Shown here: positions 16,042-24,653 of the stretch, in pieces
Layout: every line of letters starts with the position of its first letter
Numbering within the stretch: the first letter of the stretch is position 1
NCBI RefSeq assembly: GCF_029213205.1
Contig: NZ_JARGNH010000007.1
Location: 109,533-173,532 of the forward strand
Source of the DNA: Pseudooceanicola sp.
Lineage (GTDB): Bacteria > Pseudomonadota > Alphaproteobacteria > Rhodobacterales > Rhodobacteraceae
Length of the DNA stretch: 64,000 nt
Direction: 5' to 3'
The notes under the pieces: model-generated
Databases searched by the model: none
Seen by the model: only the letters and a program-made list of their open reading frames with translations
What the model was told of the DNA's origin: nothing
Program-made: the position numbers and the translations under genes

Positions 16042-16473
16042 ATGAAAGACTCGCATCTCGACCCGGATTTGGTCGAGGATACCTATCCGTTTCAGGACCA
16101 TATGGGATTCCATCTGGTCGCCTGGGAGCCGGATTACGCCCGTTTTGAACTGCCCGTAAAAACCTTTTTGAACAACCGTTACGGCATTCTGCATGGCGGG
16201 GTTTATGCGGTGATGTGTGACACGGTCATGGGCTTTGCCGGCTGTTACACAGGTGACCCTGAGGACCGCAAAAAGTGCATGACCCTGTCGCTGAACGTGA
16301 ATTACATCGCCCCGCTCAAGGGCGAGACCCTGATCGCCGAGGGTTTTCGCACCGGTGGCGGGCGCAGCTCTTATTTCGGTGAGGCCAAGATTACCGACGA
16401 ATTGGGCAATCTGGCCGCCACCGGAAACGGGGTGTTCCGCTATCGCTCCTCCAGCGGGGTGCCGCGCGGCTAA
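16042..16473 (+). CDS. PaaI family hotdog thioesterase
   Basis: 143-aa single-hotdog protein. The PaaI/4HBT pattern is visible: NNRYGILHGGVYAVMCDTVM with the HGG turn and Asp, then TLSLNVNYIAPLKGETLIAE. It probably hydrolyses aberrant or dead-end acyl-CoAs from the upstream pathway to free CoA. The ATG at 16042 follows a strong GGAGG. It is the last gene of the rightward cluster and converges on a GNAT gene. Confidence 0.86.
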   Translation: MKDSHLDPDLVEDTYPFQDHMGFHLVAWEPDYARFELPVKTFLNNRYGILHGGVYAVMCDTVMGFAGCYTGDPEDRKKCMTLSLNVNYIAPLKGETLIAEGFRTGGGRSSYFGEAKITDELGNLAATGNGVFRYRSSSGVPRG

Positions 16474-16482
16474 CCCCGGCCG

Positions 16483-16920
16483 TCAAAGCGGTTTTTCCAT
16501 GAACACCCGGGCCCCGTCACGCCCGGTTTCACACCAGCCCAGATGCCGGTAAAGCCGCAGGTTTTCCGGCATTTCGGCATGGGTGGCCAGTCCGATCACC
16601 GGCCTGCCCGCCGCGCGCGCCAGGGCCTCGGCCTGCGCGATCAACGCCGCGCCAAGGCCCAGACCACGGCACCCCGGGTCGACCGCGACATTGGCCAGAT
16701 GCGCGCGATCCGGTTCCAGGACCAGAACCAGCCCGCCGACGACGCCCCCCGGCGACTCCGCCACCCAGACGATATGCGCGGCAATGTCTTCGGCCAGCCC
16801 CGTCGCCACCTCCGGCAGATCGGGGATCCGGGCGACATAGGCGGCATAGGCCCGCTCGAAACAGGCGCTGAGCGGCGCCGCATCTGCGGGCGTGGCCCGG
16901 CGTAAGGCAAAGGCTGTCAT
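16483..16920 (-). CDS. GNAT family N-acetyltransferase
   Basis: Acetyl-CoA-dependent N-acyltransferase, 145 aa. The acetyl-CoA pyrophosphate-binding turn is RGLGLGAALIAQAEALAR, preceded by the beta4 strand LANVAVDP. LYRHLGWCETGRDGARVFME closes the fold. Start chosen at the ATG (MTAFALRRATPAD) rather than an upstream TTG. Substrate unknown. It shares direction with the lytic transglycosylase upstream, 43 nt away. Confidence 0.82.
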   Translation of the reverse strand: MTAFALRRATPADAAPLSACFERAYAAYVARIPDLPEVATGLAEDIAAHIVWVAESPGGVVGGLVLVLEPDRAHLANVAVDPGCRGLGLGAALIAQAEALARAAGRPVIGLATHAEMPENLRLYRHLGWCETGRDGARVFMEKPL

Positions 16921-16963
16921 CGTTCCGGGCTCGCACAACAAGGTTCGTCGCGCAAGCCTCCGA

Positions 16964-18943
16964 TCAATCCGAGCGCGGCAACAGCCCGCTGCCCTTCAGC
17001 TCGGTGCTGAACGGCACCGGCAGCGGATCCTCGCCCAGCCGGGCGCGGTAGACGGGCAGGCTTTCACTGACCCGCATCACATAGTTCTGGGTCTCGCGGA
17101 ACGGGATATGTTCGATCCAGTCGACCACATCGACCACCCGCGAACGCGGATCGCCAAGTTGCTCGATCCATTGCTTTGGCCGCCCCGGTCCCGCGTTATA
17201 CCCCGCCGCCACCAGCACCGGGTTGCCACCAAAGGTCTCCGCCAGACCACGCAGATAGGTCGACCCCAGCCGGGCGTTGTAACTCCAGTCGTCCCAGACC
17301 GCGCGCGGCTGATGCGCGAGCCCGAGGCTGCGCGCCACCTCGCGCGCGGTGCCCGGCATCAATTGCATCAACCCGCCTGCCCCGACATGCGAGGTCACCC
17401 GCGGGTCGAATTCACTTTCCCGGCGCGCGATCGCCAGCGCCAGCTCCATCGGCACCGGCAAATCCATCTCGCGCATCGGGTGCAGCGGGTAATAATGGCG
17501 CGGCATGACAATGGCGCGCTGCGCCGCGGTCTTGCCCAGCATCACCTCAAGATGGGTCTCGCCGCGCGCCTCCAGCATCCTGCCCAGTTGGCCCAGCCCG
17601 TCGCGATCCAGCTGATTCGCCAGCTGCATCAGAAACCGCTCTGCCAGGTTCCTCTGACCGGCGGCCAGCAACAACACCCCGGCCTCGCGCAGCGGCGATT
17701 TCGCCAACGCCGACTGCCGCCAATCCCCGAAGCGTTCCGTTCCGGCCAGCTCCGGATCAAACCCGACCCCGGCGGCTTCGGCCGCCAGCAAGCCATAAAA
17801 TGTGGTCTGCTGCTTGGCGCCATCGAGATAGGCCGCCTGCGCCGCCGCAGGATTCCCCGCAGCCTGCTGCGCCCGGCCAATCCAGTAATAGCCCCGGCCC
17901 AGCGAGATCGGAGTCGCAACTGCGGCCAGAAAGTTCTGAAAATGTCGCAGCGCGATTTCCGGTTGGTTCAGCTTGCGCAGCGCAATATAGCCCGACAGCC
18001 ATTCCAGATCGGCGTAATTCGATCCCTCGTGCAATTGATGCGTCGAGGCCAGCCGATAGGCCCGTTCGGCCAGCCCGTCGCGCATATCCTCACGCGCATA
18101 GATCCGGCGCTGGTTGGCCCAGTTTTCGGCATAGCCCAGCCCGCCGGGAATCGCGCTGCGCTCCAGCATCAACTCCCGCGCCTCGTCATGGCGCCGCGCA
18201 CGCAGCCGCCAGACGAACCGGTCATAGGCCAGACCGGCGTCACTCTGCTGTGCCGGGCTCAGCTTTTCCAGCCGCTCGTCCACCCCCGTCTCGCCCCGTT
18301 GCAGCGCCACCCGCGCCTCGGCCAGACGCCAGTCCTCGGCGTTGACCAGCGGCTGCATCCGCTCGGCATCGTCACGCAGGCGCCGCCAGACGCACATCGC
18401 CAGCCGCGCCGCGTGATGCGGTCTGAGCAGCGGCTCATGCGCGGCGAGAAAGGCCTCGTGTTCGCTCAGGCTCAGCTCGAGGCTGTGCCAGGCCAGCACC
18501 AATTCGGCCTCGGCCTCGCCACGCTCACCGGCACGGATCAACGCCGCCGCATGCAACAGCACCCCGGTGCCGGTCTGCGGCGGATGATCGGCAAAAAAGC
18601 TGAGAATATCCGCGTCGTTGGCGCCCTCCAGCGCCCGCTCGCCCTGGGCGCGCAGATAGTCCAGACCCGGCCAATCGCCGCGCCGGGCCAGGAAGTCGAG
18701 TATCTCTGCCAGGCTGCCCGCGCCGGATCGCAGCCGCCGCCATTCGACAATATCCCGCGCCACCGCGCCATCCCGGCTGGCCAGCGCCAGCGCCGTGACC
18801 CAATCGTCGCGATCCGCCGCGTGCAAGGCGCTGGCCAGCGGTCGCGGCGCCAGAGGCACCACCTCTTCCGCCGATGCCGACAGCCCCGCCAAAATGGCGA
18901 AGCTGGCTGCCAGGGCAACGCATTGGCGGAACATCCCTTGCAT
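16964..18943 (-). CDS. soluble lytic murein transglycosylase
   Basis: Periplasmic peptidoglycan-cleaving enzyme, about 659 aa. The N-terminal signal peptide (CVALAASFAILAGLSASA) is followed by a long helical superhelix of TPR-like repeats (about residues 40-460). The C-terminal SLT domain (about 480-640) holds the catalytic Glu in AIARRESEFDP, then GAGGLMQLMPGTA, NARLGSTYLRGL and VAAGYNAGPGRPKQW. It makes 1,6-anhydromuramyl ends during wall turnover. Two ATGs, at 18943 and 18934, are possible; the spacing of upstream purines does not decide. Divergent from dapA. Confidence 0.9.
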   Translation of the reverse strand: MQGMFRQCVALAASFAILAGLSASAEEVVPLAPRPLASALHAADRDDWVTALALASRDGAVARDIVEWRRLRSGAGSLAEILDFLARRGDWPGLDYLRAQGERALEGANDADILSFFADHPPQTGTGVLLHAAALIRAGERGEAEAELVLAWHSLELSLSEHEAFLAAHEPLLRPHHAARLAMCVWRRLRDDAERMQPLVNAEDWRLAEARVALQRGETGVDERLEKLSPAQQSDAGLAYDRFVWRLRARRHDEARELMLERSAIPGGLGYAENWANQRRIYAREDMRDGLAERAYRLASTHQLHEGSNYADLEWLSGYIALRKLNQPEIALRHFQNFLAAVATPISLGRGYYWIGRAQQAAGNPAAAQAAYLDGAKQQTTFYGLLAAEAAGVGFDPELAGTERFGDWRQSALAKSPLREAGVLLLAAGQRNLAERFLMQLANQLDRDGLGQLGRMLEARGETHLEVMLGKTAAQRAIVMPRHYYPLHPMREMDLPVPMELALAIARRESEFDPRVTSHVGAGGLMQLMPGTAREVARSLGLAHQPRAVWDDWSYNARLGSTYLRGLAETFGGNPVLVAAGYNAGPGRPKQWIEQLGDPRSRVVDVVDWIEHIPFRETQNYVMRVSESLPVYRARLGEDPLPVPFSTELKGSGLLPRSD

Positions 18944-19048
18944 TTTTCGCACCGACTCTGGATAGACAGCCTTTAGGATAACCCGTCGGCCCGTCGCCTC
19001 AACACACGATTTCGGCAGGGGCGGAATTGCAACAATAAGGAGCGTGCC

Positions 19049-19924
19049 ATGTTCAGCGGATCTCTTACCGCCCTCGTCACGCCGTTTCACGACGGCGCCA
19101 TCGATCTGGATACGCTCAAGAAGCTGGTCGATTGGCATGTCGCCGAAGGCACGCGCGGGCTGGTCCCGATGGGCACCACCGGCGAAAGCCCGACGCTGAG
19201 CCATAGCGAACATGAACAGGTGGTCGAGGCGGTGGTCAGCTTCGCCGCCGGCCGTATTCCGGTAATCGCCGGAGCCGGGTCAAACAACACCCAGGAAGGC
19301 ATTCGCCTGATCCAGCATGCCGAACGTGTCGGCGCTGCCGCGGCGCTGGTGGTCACGCCCTATTACAACAAGCCGACCCAACGCGGCCTCTACGCGCATT
19401 TCAAGGCGATGCACGATTGCTGTGAACTGCCAATCATCATCTACAATATCCCGCCGCGCTCGGTGATCGACATGAGCCCCGAGACGATGGGCGAACTGGC
19501 CAAGCTGCCCCGGATCATCGGGGTCAAGGACGCCACCGGCAAGATCGAGCGGGTCAGCCAGCAACGCGCCAGCTGCGGGCCGGATTTCCTTCAGCTGTCC
19601 GGCGAGGACGCCACCGCCCTCGGCTTCAACGCCCATGGTGGCCGTGGCGCGATCTCGGTGACCGCCAATGTCGCGCCGCGCCTCTGCGCCGAGTTCCAGG
19701 CGGCGACGCTGGCCGGAGACTATGCCAAGGCGTTGGAGTATCAGGACCGGCTGATGCCGCTGCACGAGGCCCTGTTCATCGAACCGGGGCTGGTCGGTGC
19801 CAAATTTGCGATGTCTGAACTGGGCCTGTGTTCAGAAGAGGTGCGCCTGCCGCTGACCCCGCTGGAGGACAGCACCAAGACCCGCATCCGCGCCGCCATG
19901 CGTCATGCCGGGCTGATCGCCTGA
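19049..19924 (+). CDS. dapA: 4-hydroxy-tetrahydrodipicolinate synthase
   Basis: Condenses pyruvate with aspartate semialdehyde, the first committed step to diaminopimelate and lysine. 291 aa, normal length. The Schiff-base Lys160 is in [10 protein letters not shown], the catalytic Tyr132 in IIYNIPPRS, and the TT pair in [26 protein letters not shown] is the family's substrate-proximal loop. A good ribosome site (AAGGAG) precedes the ATG. It is divergent from the wall transglycosylase gene; the later pathway gene dapF lies about 28 kb away. Confidence 0.95.
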   Translation: MFSGSLTALVTPFHDGAIDLDTLKKLVDWHVAEGTRGLVPMGTTGESPTLSHSEHEQVVEAVVSFAAGRIPVIAGAGSNNTQEGIRLIQHAERVGAAAALVVTPYYNKPTQRGLYAHFKAMHDCCELPIIIYNIPPRSVIDMSPETMGELAKLPRIIGVKDATGKIERVSQQRASCGPDFLQLSGEDATALGFNAHGGRGAISVTANVAPRLCAEFQAATLAGDYAKALEYQDRLMPLHEALFIEPGLVGAKFAMSELGLCSEEVRLPLTPLEDSTKTRIRAAMRHAGLIA

Positions 19925-19930
19925 CAAACC

Positions 19931-20036
19931 GCCGGGGGCGCGGCCCCCGGACCCTGAGATAGTCAGACCCAGAAGAACCCAGAGGCGCCGGTCCCCCGGT
20001 TCTTCTGGGTTCAGCTCCCCCCGGGCCGTCGGGGGG
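19931..20036. repeat. composite intergenic inverted-repeat element (copy A)
   Basis: Three stacked hairpins: CCGGGGGC/GCCCCCGG (19932-19950); ACCCAGAAGAACC (19967-19979) paired with GGTTCTTCTGGGT (19998-20010); and a C6/G6 run pair ending at 20036. The middle arm shares the CCAGARGAA core with copies at 38.4 and 50.2 kb. It separates convergent dapA and the aminotransferase gene and probably ends both transcripts. Confidence 0.6.
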
Positions 20037-20081
20037 TGAATGGGCTGCAAGCCAACAAGGCCAGACAGCCCACCTTGTCTT

Positions 20082-21269
20082 TCAGATACCGGACTCGACG
20101 ATTGCCTGCGCCAGCAGCGGCACCGTGGCGCTGTTCAGCCCGGCAATGTTCATTCGGCTGTCACCAACCATATAGATGCCGTGATCGCGGCGCAGAGTCT
20201 CGACCTGATCCGGCGAACAACCGAGCCGCGAGAACATGCCGCGGTGCTGGGCAATGAAGCCGAAGCGATTGGAGCCAGACAGGCGCTGAAGCGTCTCCGC
20301 CAGCTGTTCGCGCAGGCCCAGCATCGACAGCCGCACCTCTTCCAGCTCCGCCATCCAATCGGCACGCAGCGCGTCGTCCCCAAGGATGGTGCTGACCACC
20401 CGGGCGCCGTGATCCGGCGGGAACGAATAGTTCTGCCGGTTGAGGAAGGCCAGGTTGCCCTGGGTCACCTTGCCAAGGCCCGGATCCTGCGCCACCGCCA
20501 TCAGCAACCCGGTGCGTTCGCGGTAAATGCCGAAATTCTTTGAACAGCTCGCCGCGATCAGGCATTCCGGCACGGAGCGCGCCACCAGCCGCACCGCGGC
20601 GGCATCGGCATCCAGCCCGTCGCCAAAGCCCTGATAGGCGATGTCGACCATCGGCACCGCGCCAGCGCCATTCAGCCGGGCAATCACCGCCTGCCATTCC
20701 GGCAGGGTCAGGTTGGCGCCGGTCGGGTTGTGACAGCAGCCATGCAGCAGCACCACATCACCGGGGCGCAGCCCGGCCAGATCGGCCATCATCCCGTCGA
20801 AATCTACGCCGCCGGTTGCGCTGTCGAAATAGCGATAGGGCACCGCCTCGATCCCCAGATAGGCGAGGATCGTCAGGTGGTTCGGCCAGGTCGGATCAGA
20901 GACGAACACCCGGGCGCCTGGATTAACCATGCGGATCAACTCGAACGCCTGGCGCACCGCGCCGGTGCCGCCGGGGGTGGCCACCGCCGACACCTGGCCA
21001 CGCGCCACTGCCCCACCCAGCACCAGCGCAATCATCGCATCAGCAAAGGCCGGATCACCGGCCAGACCGGTATAGGCCTTGGTGTCCTGCTGTTCCCAGA
21101 TCTGTCGTTCAGCGGCCTTCACCGCCCGCATCACCGGAGTGATCCCTTCGGCGTTCTTGTAAACGCCAACCCCGAGGTCGATCTTGTCGCTGCGTGGATC
21201 GGCCTTAAAGCTTTCCATCAGCGCCAGGATCTTGTCGGCTGGCTGCTCTTTCAGATGTTCGAACATCAT
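20082..21269 (-). CDS. aromatic amino acid / aspartate aminotransferase (class I-alpha)
   Basis: PLP-dependent aminotransferase of 395 aa, AspC/TyrB type. The family I-alpha motifs are clear: DLGVGVYKNAEG near residue 30, GCCHNPTGANLT, and the PLP Lys in SCSKNFGIYRERTG. It interconverts 2-oxoglutarate with aspartate or aromatic amino acids. The first of two adjacent ATGs (21269) is chosen because it overlaps the upstream sulfurtransferase stop by 4 nt. Coupling to 3-mercaptopyruvate sulfurtransferase makes biochemical sense, since AspC-type enzymes also transaminate cysteine to 3-mercaptopyruvate. Confidence 0.9.
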   Translation of the reverse strand: MMFEHLKEQPADKILALMESFKADPRSDKIDLGVGVYKNAEGITPVMRAVKAAERQIWEQQDTKAYTGLAGDPAFADAMIALVLGGAVARGQVSAVATPGGTGAVRQAFELIRMVNPGARVFVSDPTWPNHLTILAYLGIEAVPYRYFDSATGGVDFDGMMADLAGLRPGDVVLLHGCCHNPTGANLTLPEWQAVIARLNGAGAVPMVDIAYQGFGDGLDADAAAVRLVARSVPECLIAASCSKNFGIYRERTGLLMAVAQDPGLGKVTQGNLAFLNRQNYSFPPDHGARVVSTILGDDALRADWMAELEEVRLSMLGLREQLAETLQRLSGSNRFGFIAQHRGMFSRLGCSPDQVETLRRDHGIYMVGDSRMNIAGLNSATVPLLAQAIVESGI

Positions 21270-22123
21270 GCGTCTCCAGTGGCGACGGGCAGGGTGGGAA
21301 AGGCGCCCCATTCGGTCCATGAGCCATCATAGAGCGCGTGGTTGCGGTGGCCGATCTGTTCCAGCGCCAGCGACAGCACTGCGGCCGTCACCCCTGACCC
21401 ACAGGTGGTGATCACCGGCTTGCCCAGGTCGACACCGGCCCCTTCAAAGACGGCGCGCAGCGCGGCAACATCCTTCATCGTGCCGTCAGCGGTCAGCAGC
21501 TCGGTAAAGGGCACGTTCCGCGACCCCGGAATATGCCCGGAGCGCAGCCCCTCGCGCGGCTCCGGCTCATCCCCGCGAAACCGTCCGGCAGAGCGCGCAT
21601 CGACGATTTCGTAATCGCCCAGTTTCGAGGCCGCCGAGACCTGGGTCACATCCTTGACCAGTTGGTTCTGCCGCCGCACCGTCATGTGCCGGTCGCGCAC
21701 CATCGGTTCCATATCCTCCACCGGGCGCCCCTCGGCCAGCCATTTCGGCAAACCGCCATCGAGCACCACGATATCCTCCTGGCCCATCAGCCGGAACAGC
21801 CACCAGACCCGCGCCGCGGAAAACAGCCCGTGGCTGTCGTAGACCACCACCTGATGGCCGTCGCCGACCCCCATCGCCCGCAGCCGCGACATGAATTTTT
21901 CCACCGGCGGCACCATATGCGGCAGGTCCGAACGGCCATCGCTGATGTCTTCGATGTCAAAGAACCGGGCGCCGGGGATATGGGCCGCCTCATATTCCGC
22001 CCTGGCATCACGCCCGGTACCGGGCAGGAAGGTGGTGGCATCCAGCACCCGCAAATCGGGGTCCTTGAGATGCGCGGCCAGCCACTCGGTGGATACAAGC
22101 GTTTTCGGATCGTCCTGGGTCAT
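21266..22123 (-). CDS. sseA: 3-mercaptopyruvate sulfurtransferase
   Basis: Two tandem rhodanese domains, 285 aa. The active Cys241 lies in TTCGSGVTAA; the CGSGV loop marks mercaptopyruvate rather than thiosulfate sulfurtransferases. N-terminal domain features include WLAAHLKDPDLRVLDATTF and HIPGARFFDIEDISD. It transfers sulfur from 3-mercaptopyruvate, yielding pyruvate. The ATG at 22123 has AAGGGG upstream. It is translationally coupled to the downstream aminotransferase, which may supply 3-mercaptopyruvate from cysteine. Confidence 0.9.
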   Translation of the reverse strand: MTQDDPKTLVSTEWLAAHLKDPDLRVLDATTFLPGTGRDARAEYEAAHIPGARFFDIEDISDGRSDLPHMVPPVEKFMSRLRAMGVGDGHQVVVYDSHGLFSAARVWWLFRLMGQEDIVVLDGGLPKWLAEGRPVEDMEPMVRDRHMTVRRQNQLVKDVTQVSAASKLGDYEIVDARSAGRFRGDEPEPREGLRSGHIPGSRNVPFTELLTADGTMKDVAALRAVFEGAGVDLGKPVITTCGSGVTAAVLSLALEQIGHRNHALYDGSWTEWGAFPTLPVATGDA

Positions 22124-22292
22124 TGGCGTTCCCCTTGATAAAACCGGGTTCTGCCTAGCGTCGGGCGGCCTTGGTGGCAAGGGAATTGGCGTTGCGGTGC
22201 CGCAGCGACCGGGCCGGGTTTTGCGCAACAAACGGGTCGCCTGGCGGGATCGCGGCGGGTTAAAACCGGTTAGGACAAACGGGAAACGACCA

Positions 22293-23135
22293 ATGCAGCA
22301 GGCACCGATCGAACAGGGCTATCATTATCAGGTCATGCGCCGGGCACTGGACCTGATCGACCAGGCCGACGCCCCCCTGACGCTGGAGGATCTGGCCACC
22401 CAGCTGGCGATGAGCCCGGCGCATTTTCAACGCCTGTTTTCGGCCTGGGTCGGGGTCTCGCCCAAGCGCTATCAGCAATATCTGGCGCTCGGCCATGCCA
22501 AGTCTCTGCTTTCATCCCGCTTCACCACCCTGGCGGCGGCGCATGGCGCCGGCCTTTCCGGCACCGGGCGGCTGCATGATCTGTTTCTGCGCTGGGAGGC
22601 AATGAGCCCCGGCGATTACGCCCGCGCCGGAGCGGGTCAGGTGATCCGCTGGGACTGGATCGACAGCCCGTTTGGCGAGGCCCTGGCGATGGCCACCGAT
22701 CGAGGCATCTGCGGCATCGCCTTTACCGCCGAAACCGGACGCGAGGCGGCGATGAAAGATATGGTGTCGCGCTGGCCCGATGCGGCGTTTGTGCAGGCCC
22801 CCGGTGGCCTCGACGACTGGACCCAGGCCGCCTTTGCCCAGACCGGAGAGACCCGGCTGCACATGATCGGCGCGCCGTTCCAGATCAAGGTCTGGGAGGC
22901 CCTGCTGCAGATCCCATCCGGCCATGTCACCACCTATTCCGAAATCGCCCAGGCGATTGGTGCGCCACGTGCAGTGCGCGCCGTTGGCACCGCCGTGGGC
23001 CGCAATCCGGTGTCGTTCCTGATCCCCTGCCACCGGGCGATTCGAAAAAGTGGCGGACTTGGCGGCTATCACTGGGGCCTGCCGGTGAAGCGCGCAATCC
23101 TGGCCTGGGAAAGCGCCCGCGCCGATGCCGGTTAG
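22293..23135 (+). CDS. Ada-like AraC-type HTH / methylated-DNA-[protein]-cysteine S-methyltransferase
   Basis: Fusion of an N-terminal AraC-type helix-turn-helix (about residues 15-105; LTLEDLATQLAMSPAHFQRL) with a C-terminal O6-alkylguanine-DNA alkyltransferase domain (about 115-280). The acceptor Cys246 is in the canonical PCHR, preceded by IPSGHVTTYSEIAQAIG. The N-terminal zinc/phosphotriester-repair domain of E. coli Ada is missing, as in many alphaproteobacterial relatives, so regulation would not depend on the usual Cys switch. 280 aa; the ATG at 22293 follows GGGAAACGA. Confidence 0.9.
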   Translation: MQQAPIEQGYHYQVMRRALDLIDQADAPLTLEDLATQLAMSPAHFQRLFSAWVGVSPKRYQQYLALGHAKSLLSSRFTTLAAAHGAGLSGTGRLHDLFLRWEAMSPGDYARAGAGQVIRWDWIDSPFGEALAMATDRGICGIAFTAETGREAAMKDMVSRWPDAAFVQAPGGLDDWTQAAFAQTGETRLHMIGAPFQIKVWEALLQIPSGHVTTYSEIAQAIGAPRAVRAVGTAVGRNPVSFLIPCHRAIRKSGGLGGYHWGLPVKRAILAWESARADAG

Positions 23136-23147
23136 GCCGGCGGGCGG

Positions 23148-23699
23148 TCAAAGAAATCGCGGCGTGACTTTTCGATAGGCGGCAAAATCCGCGCCATAGG
23201 TTTCGGCCAGCCAGCGCTCCTCAAGAAACACCGCGACAACATAGAGCCCGCCCCAGACGGCCAGGATCGCGATGACCACCGGGTCCGGGACCAACAGGCC
23301 CCAGCCCACCAGGCCGAACCAGGTGGCGAGGTAGATCGGATTGCGCGAATAGGCAAAGAGTCCATCGGTTTTCAGCCCCTGTTTCGCCCCAAAGGCCGCA
23401 TCCCAACCCAGTCGCCCGGTTGCAAAAAACGCGATGGCAAAGCCTGAGATCAACAGGAGTCCGGCGGCGATGCCGCGCCCTGGCGAGATCGCCCAACCTT
23501 GTTGCCACAGATGCCAGAGGCTGGTGACGAGCAGACCGGCAACCATGATCCGGAACAGCAGACGGAACAGCCGGCTTTGCCAACCGGTCATATCGGGCGG
23601 CGGCCAAAAGGCGTGGCGCGGCACTGCCAGGCTGCTCACTGCGCCTGTGATCAGGATTATCGCCGCCCCGAGCGGGATCAGGTCGAGGTTATAGGGCAT
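23148..23699 (-). CDS. isoprenylcysteine carboxyl methyltransferase-like membrane methyltransferase
   Basis: Small integral-membrane protein of 183 aa with about five hydrophobic segments. The C-terminal signature of the ICMT/phospholipid methyltransferase superfamily is visible: YSRNPIYLATWFGLVGWGLL, then EERWLAETYGADFAAYRKVTPRFL. Such proteins methylate lipid-like or small thiol/amine substrates using S-adenosylmethionine; the substrate here is unknown. Start set at MPYNLD (23699). Convergent with the Ada-like gene. Confidence 0.82.
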   Translation of the reverse strand: MPYNLDLIPLGAAIILITGAVSSLAVPRHAFWPPPDMTGWQSRLFRLLFRIMVAGLLVTSLWHLWQQGWAISPGRGIAAGLLLISGFAIAFFATGRLGWDAAFGAKQGLKTDGLFAYSRNPIYLATWFGLVGWGLLVPDPVVIAILAVWGGLYVVAVFLEERWLAETYGADFAAYRKVTPRFL

Positions 23700-23928
23700 C
23701 AGCCGCCTGTTGTGGTGCCGGTCAGGCGCCAGGTTTCGCGCCATCCTGCCCGAAAACAAGACCTTAAAACGCCTTGAATAGCAAAAACGGCCAGCAGCGG
23801 ACCCCGCGCTTGGTGAGATCGGATTTGAGCAAGAACCCGCCGATGCTCTCTCAATCGTGCGTTATACCTGACGTTGGCTCTGCTATGTTGGCGACCGAGA
23901 ATTGAAATTTCCGCAATGAGGCCCCGAC

Positions 23929-24570
23929 ATGACACTGATCAAGACCAAATTCACCGCATTGGGTGCCAGCGCCCTTCTGCTTCTCGGTGCCTGTGCCGAG
24001 ACCGGCGACGGCTATGACAACACCCGGCAAAGCGCCGCGATCGGTGGCCTGCTGGGCGCCGCAACCGGGGCCATCATCGGCCAGGACGTCAAAGGCGCGG
24101 CCATTGGCGGCGTCGTCGGCGGCATCGCCGGGGCCGCCTATGGCGGCTATCTGGACCAGCAGGAGCGTGAATTGCGCGGCTCGCTGGGCAATGACGTGTC
24201 GGTGGTGAACACCGGCGACCGGCTGGTTGTCACCATGCCCAACGACATCCTGTTCGCCACCGACAGCGCGACGCTGCGCGGCGACCAGACCGCCGATCTG
24301 CGCACCGTCGCCCAGTCGCTGAACAAATATCCCGACACCACGGTTCAGGTCATCGGCCACACCGACAACACCGGCGACGCGAACTATAACCAGCGCCTTT
24401 CGAACCGCCGCGCCGATTCGGCGGCGGATGTGCTGATCAGTTCCGGGGTGCGGTCATCCCGTATCCAGGCCTTCGGCCGCGGCGAGGATCAGCCGCGCAC
24501 CACCAATCAGACCTCTGCCGGACGCGCACAGAACCGCCGCGTCGAAATCGTGATCCTGCCGAACGCCTGA
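23929..24570 (+). CDS. OmpA family lipoprotein with glycine-zipper domain
   Basis: Outer-membrane lipoprotein of 213 aa. A lipobox LLGAC places the acylated Cys at residue 22. Residues about 40-75 form a glycine-zipper segment (GGLLGAATGAIIGQDVKGAA, GGVVGGIAGAAYGGY). The C-terminal OmpA domain (about 95-213) binds peptidoglycan: LFATDSATLRGDQ, VIGHTDNTGDANYNQRLSNR, then a basic AGRAQNRRVEIVI end. It likely tethers the outer membrane to the wall. Single gene with its own terminator. Confidence 0.9.
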   Translation: MTLIKTKFTALGASALLLLGACAETGDGYDNTRQSAAIGGLLGAATGAIIGQDVKGAAIGGVVGGIAGAAYGGYLDQQERELRGSLGNDVSVVNTGDRLVVTMPNDILFATDSATLRGDQTADLRTVAQSLNKYPDTTVQVIGHTDNTGDANYNQRLSNRRADSAADVLISSGVRSSRIQAFGRGEDQPRTTNQTSAGRAQNRRVEIVILPNA

Positions 24571-24602
24571 GGCTCGGCGCGGATCAAGACCGACCCAAAG
24601 AC

Positions 24603-24633
24603 AAAAGGCCCGGGGCTACCCCCGGGCCTTTTT
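24603..24633. terminator. bidirectional intrinsic terminator
   Basis: AAAAGGCCCGGGG (24603-24615) pairs with CCCCGGGCCTTTT (24620-24632) around a 4-nt loop, with a T5 tail on the + strand and the matching A run on the other side. It lies between the OmpA lipoprotein gene and the converging acyl-CoA dehydrogenase gene and can serve both. Confidence 0.85.
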
Positions 24634-24653
24634 CATGTCTGAACCAGTTGAGG

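Noticed and set aside
16892..18976. Long open frame (about 690 codons) on the + strand
   Set aside because: It is antisense to the lytic transglycosylase gene. The opposite strand encodes a signal peptide and an intact SLT domain, while this frame has the Arg/Pro/His/Gln-rich composition typical of a high-GC shadow.
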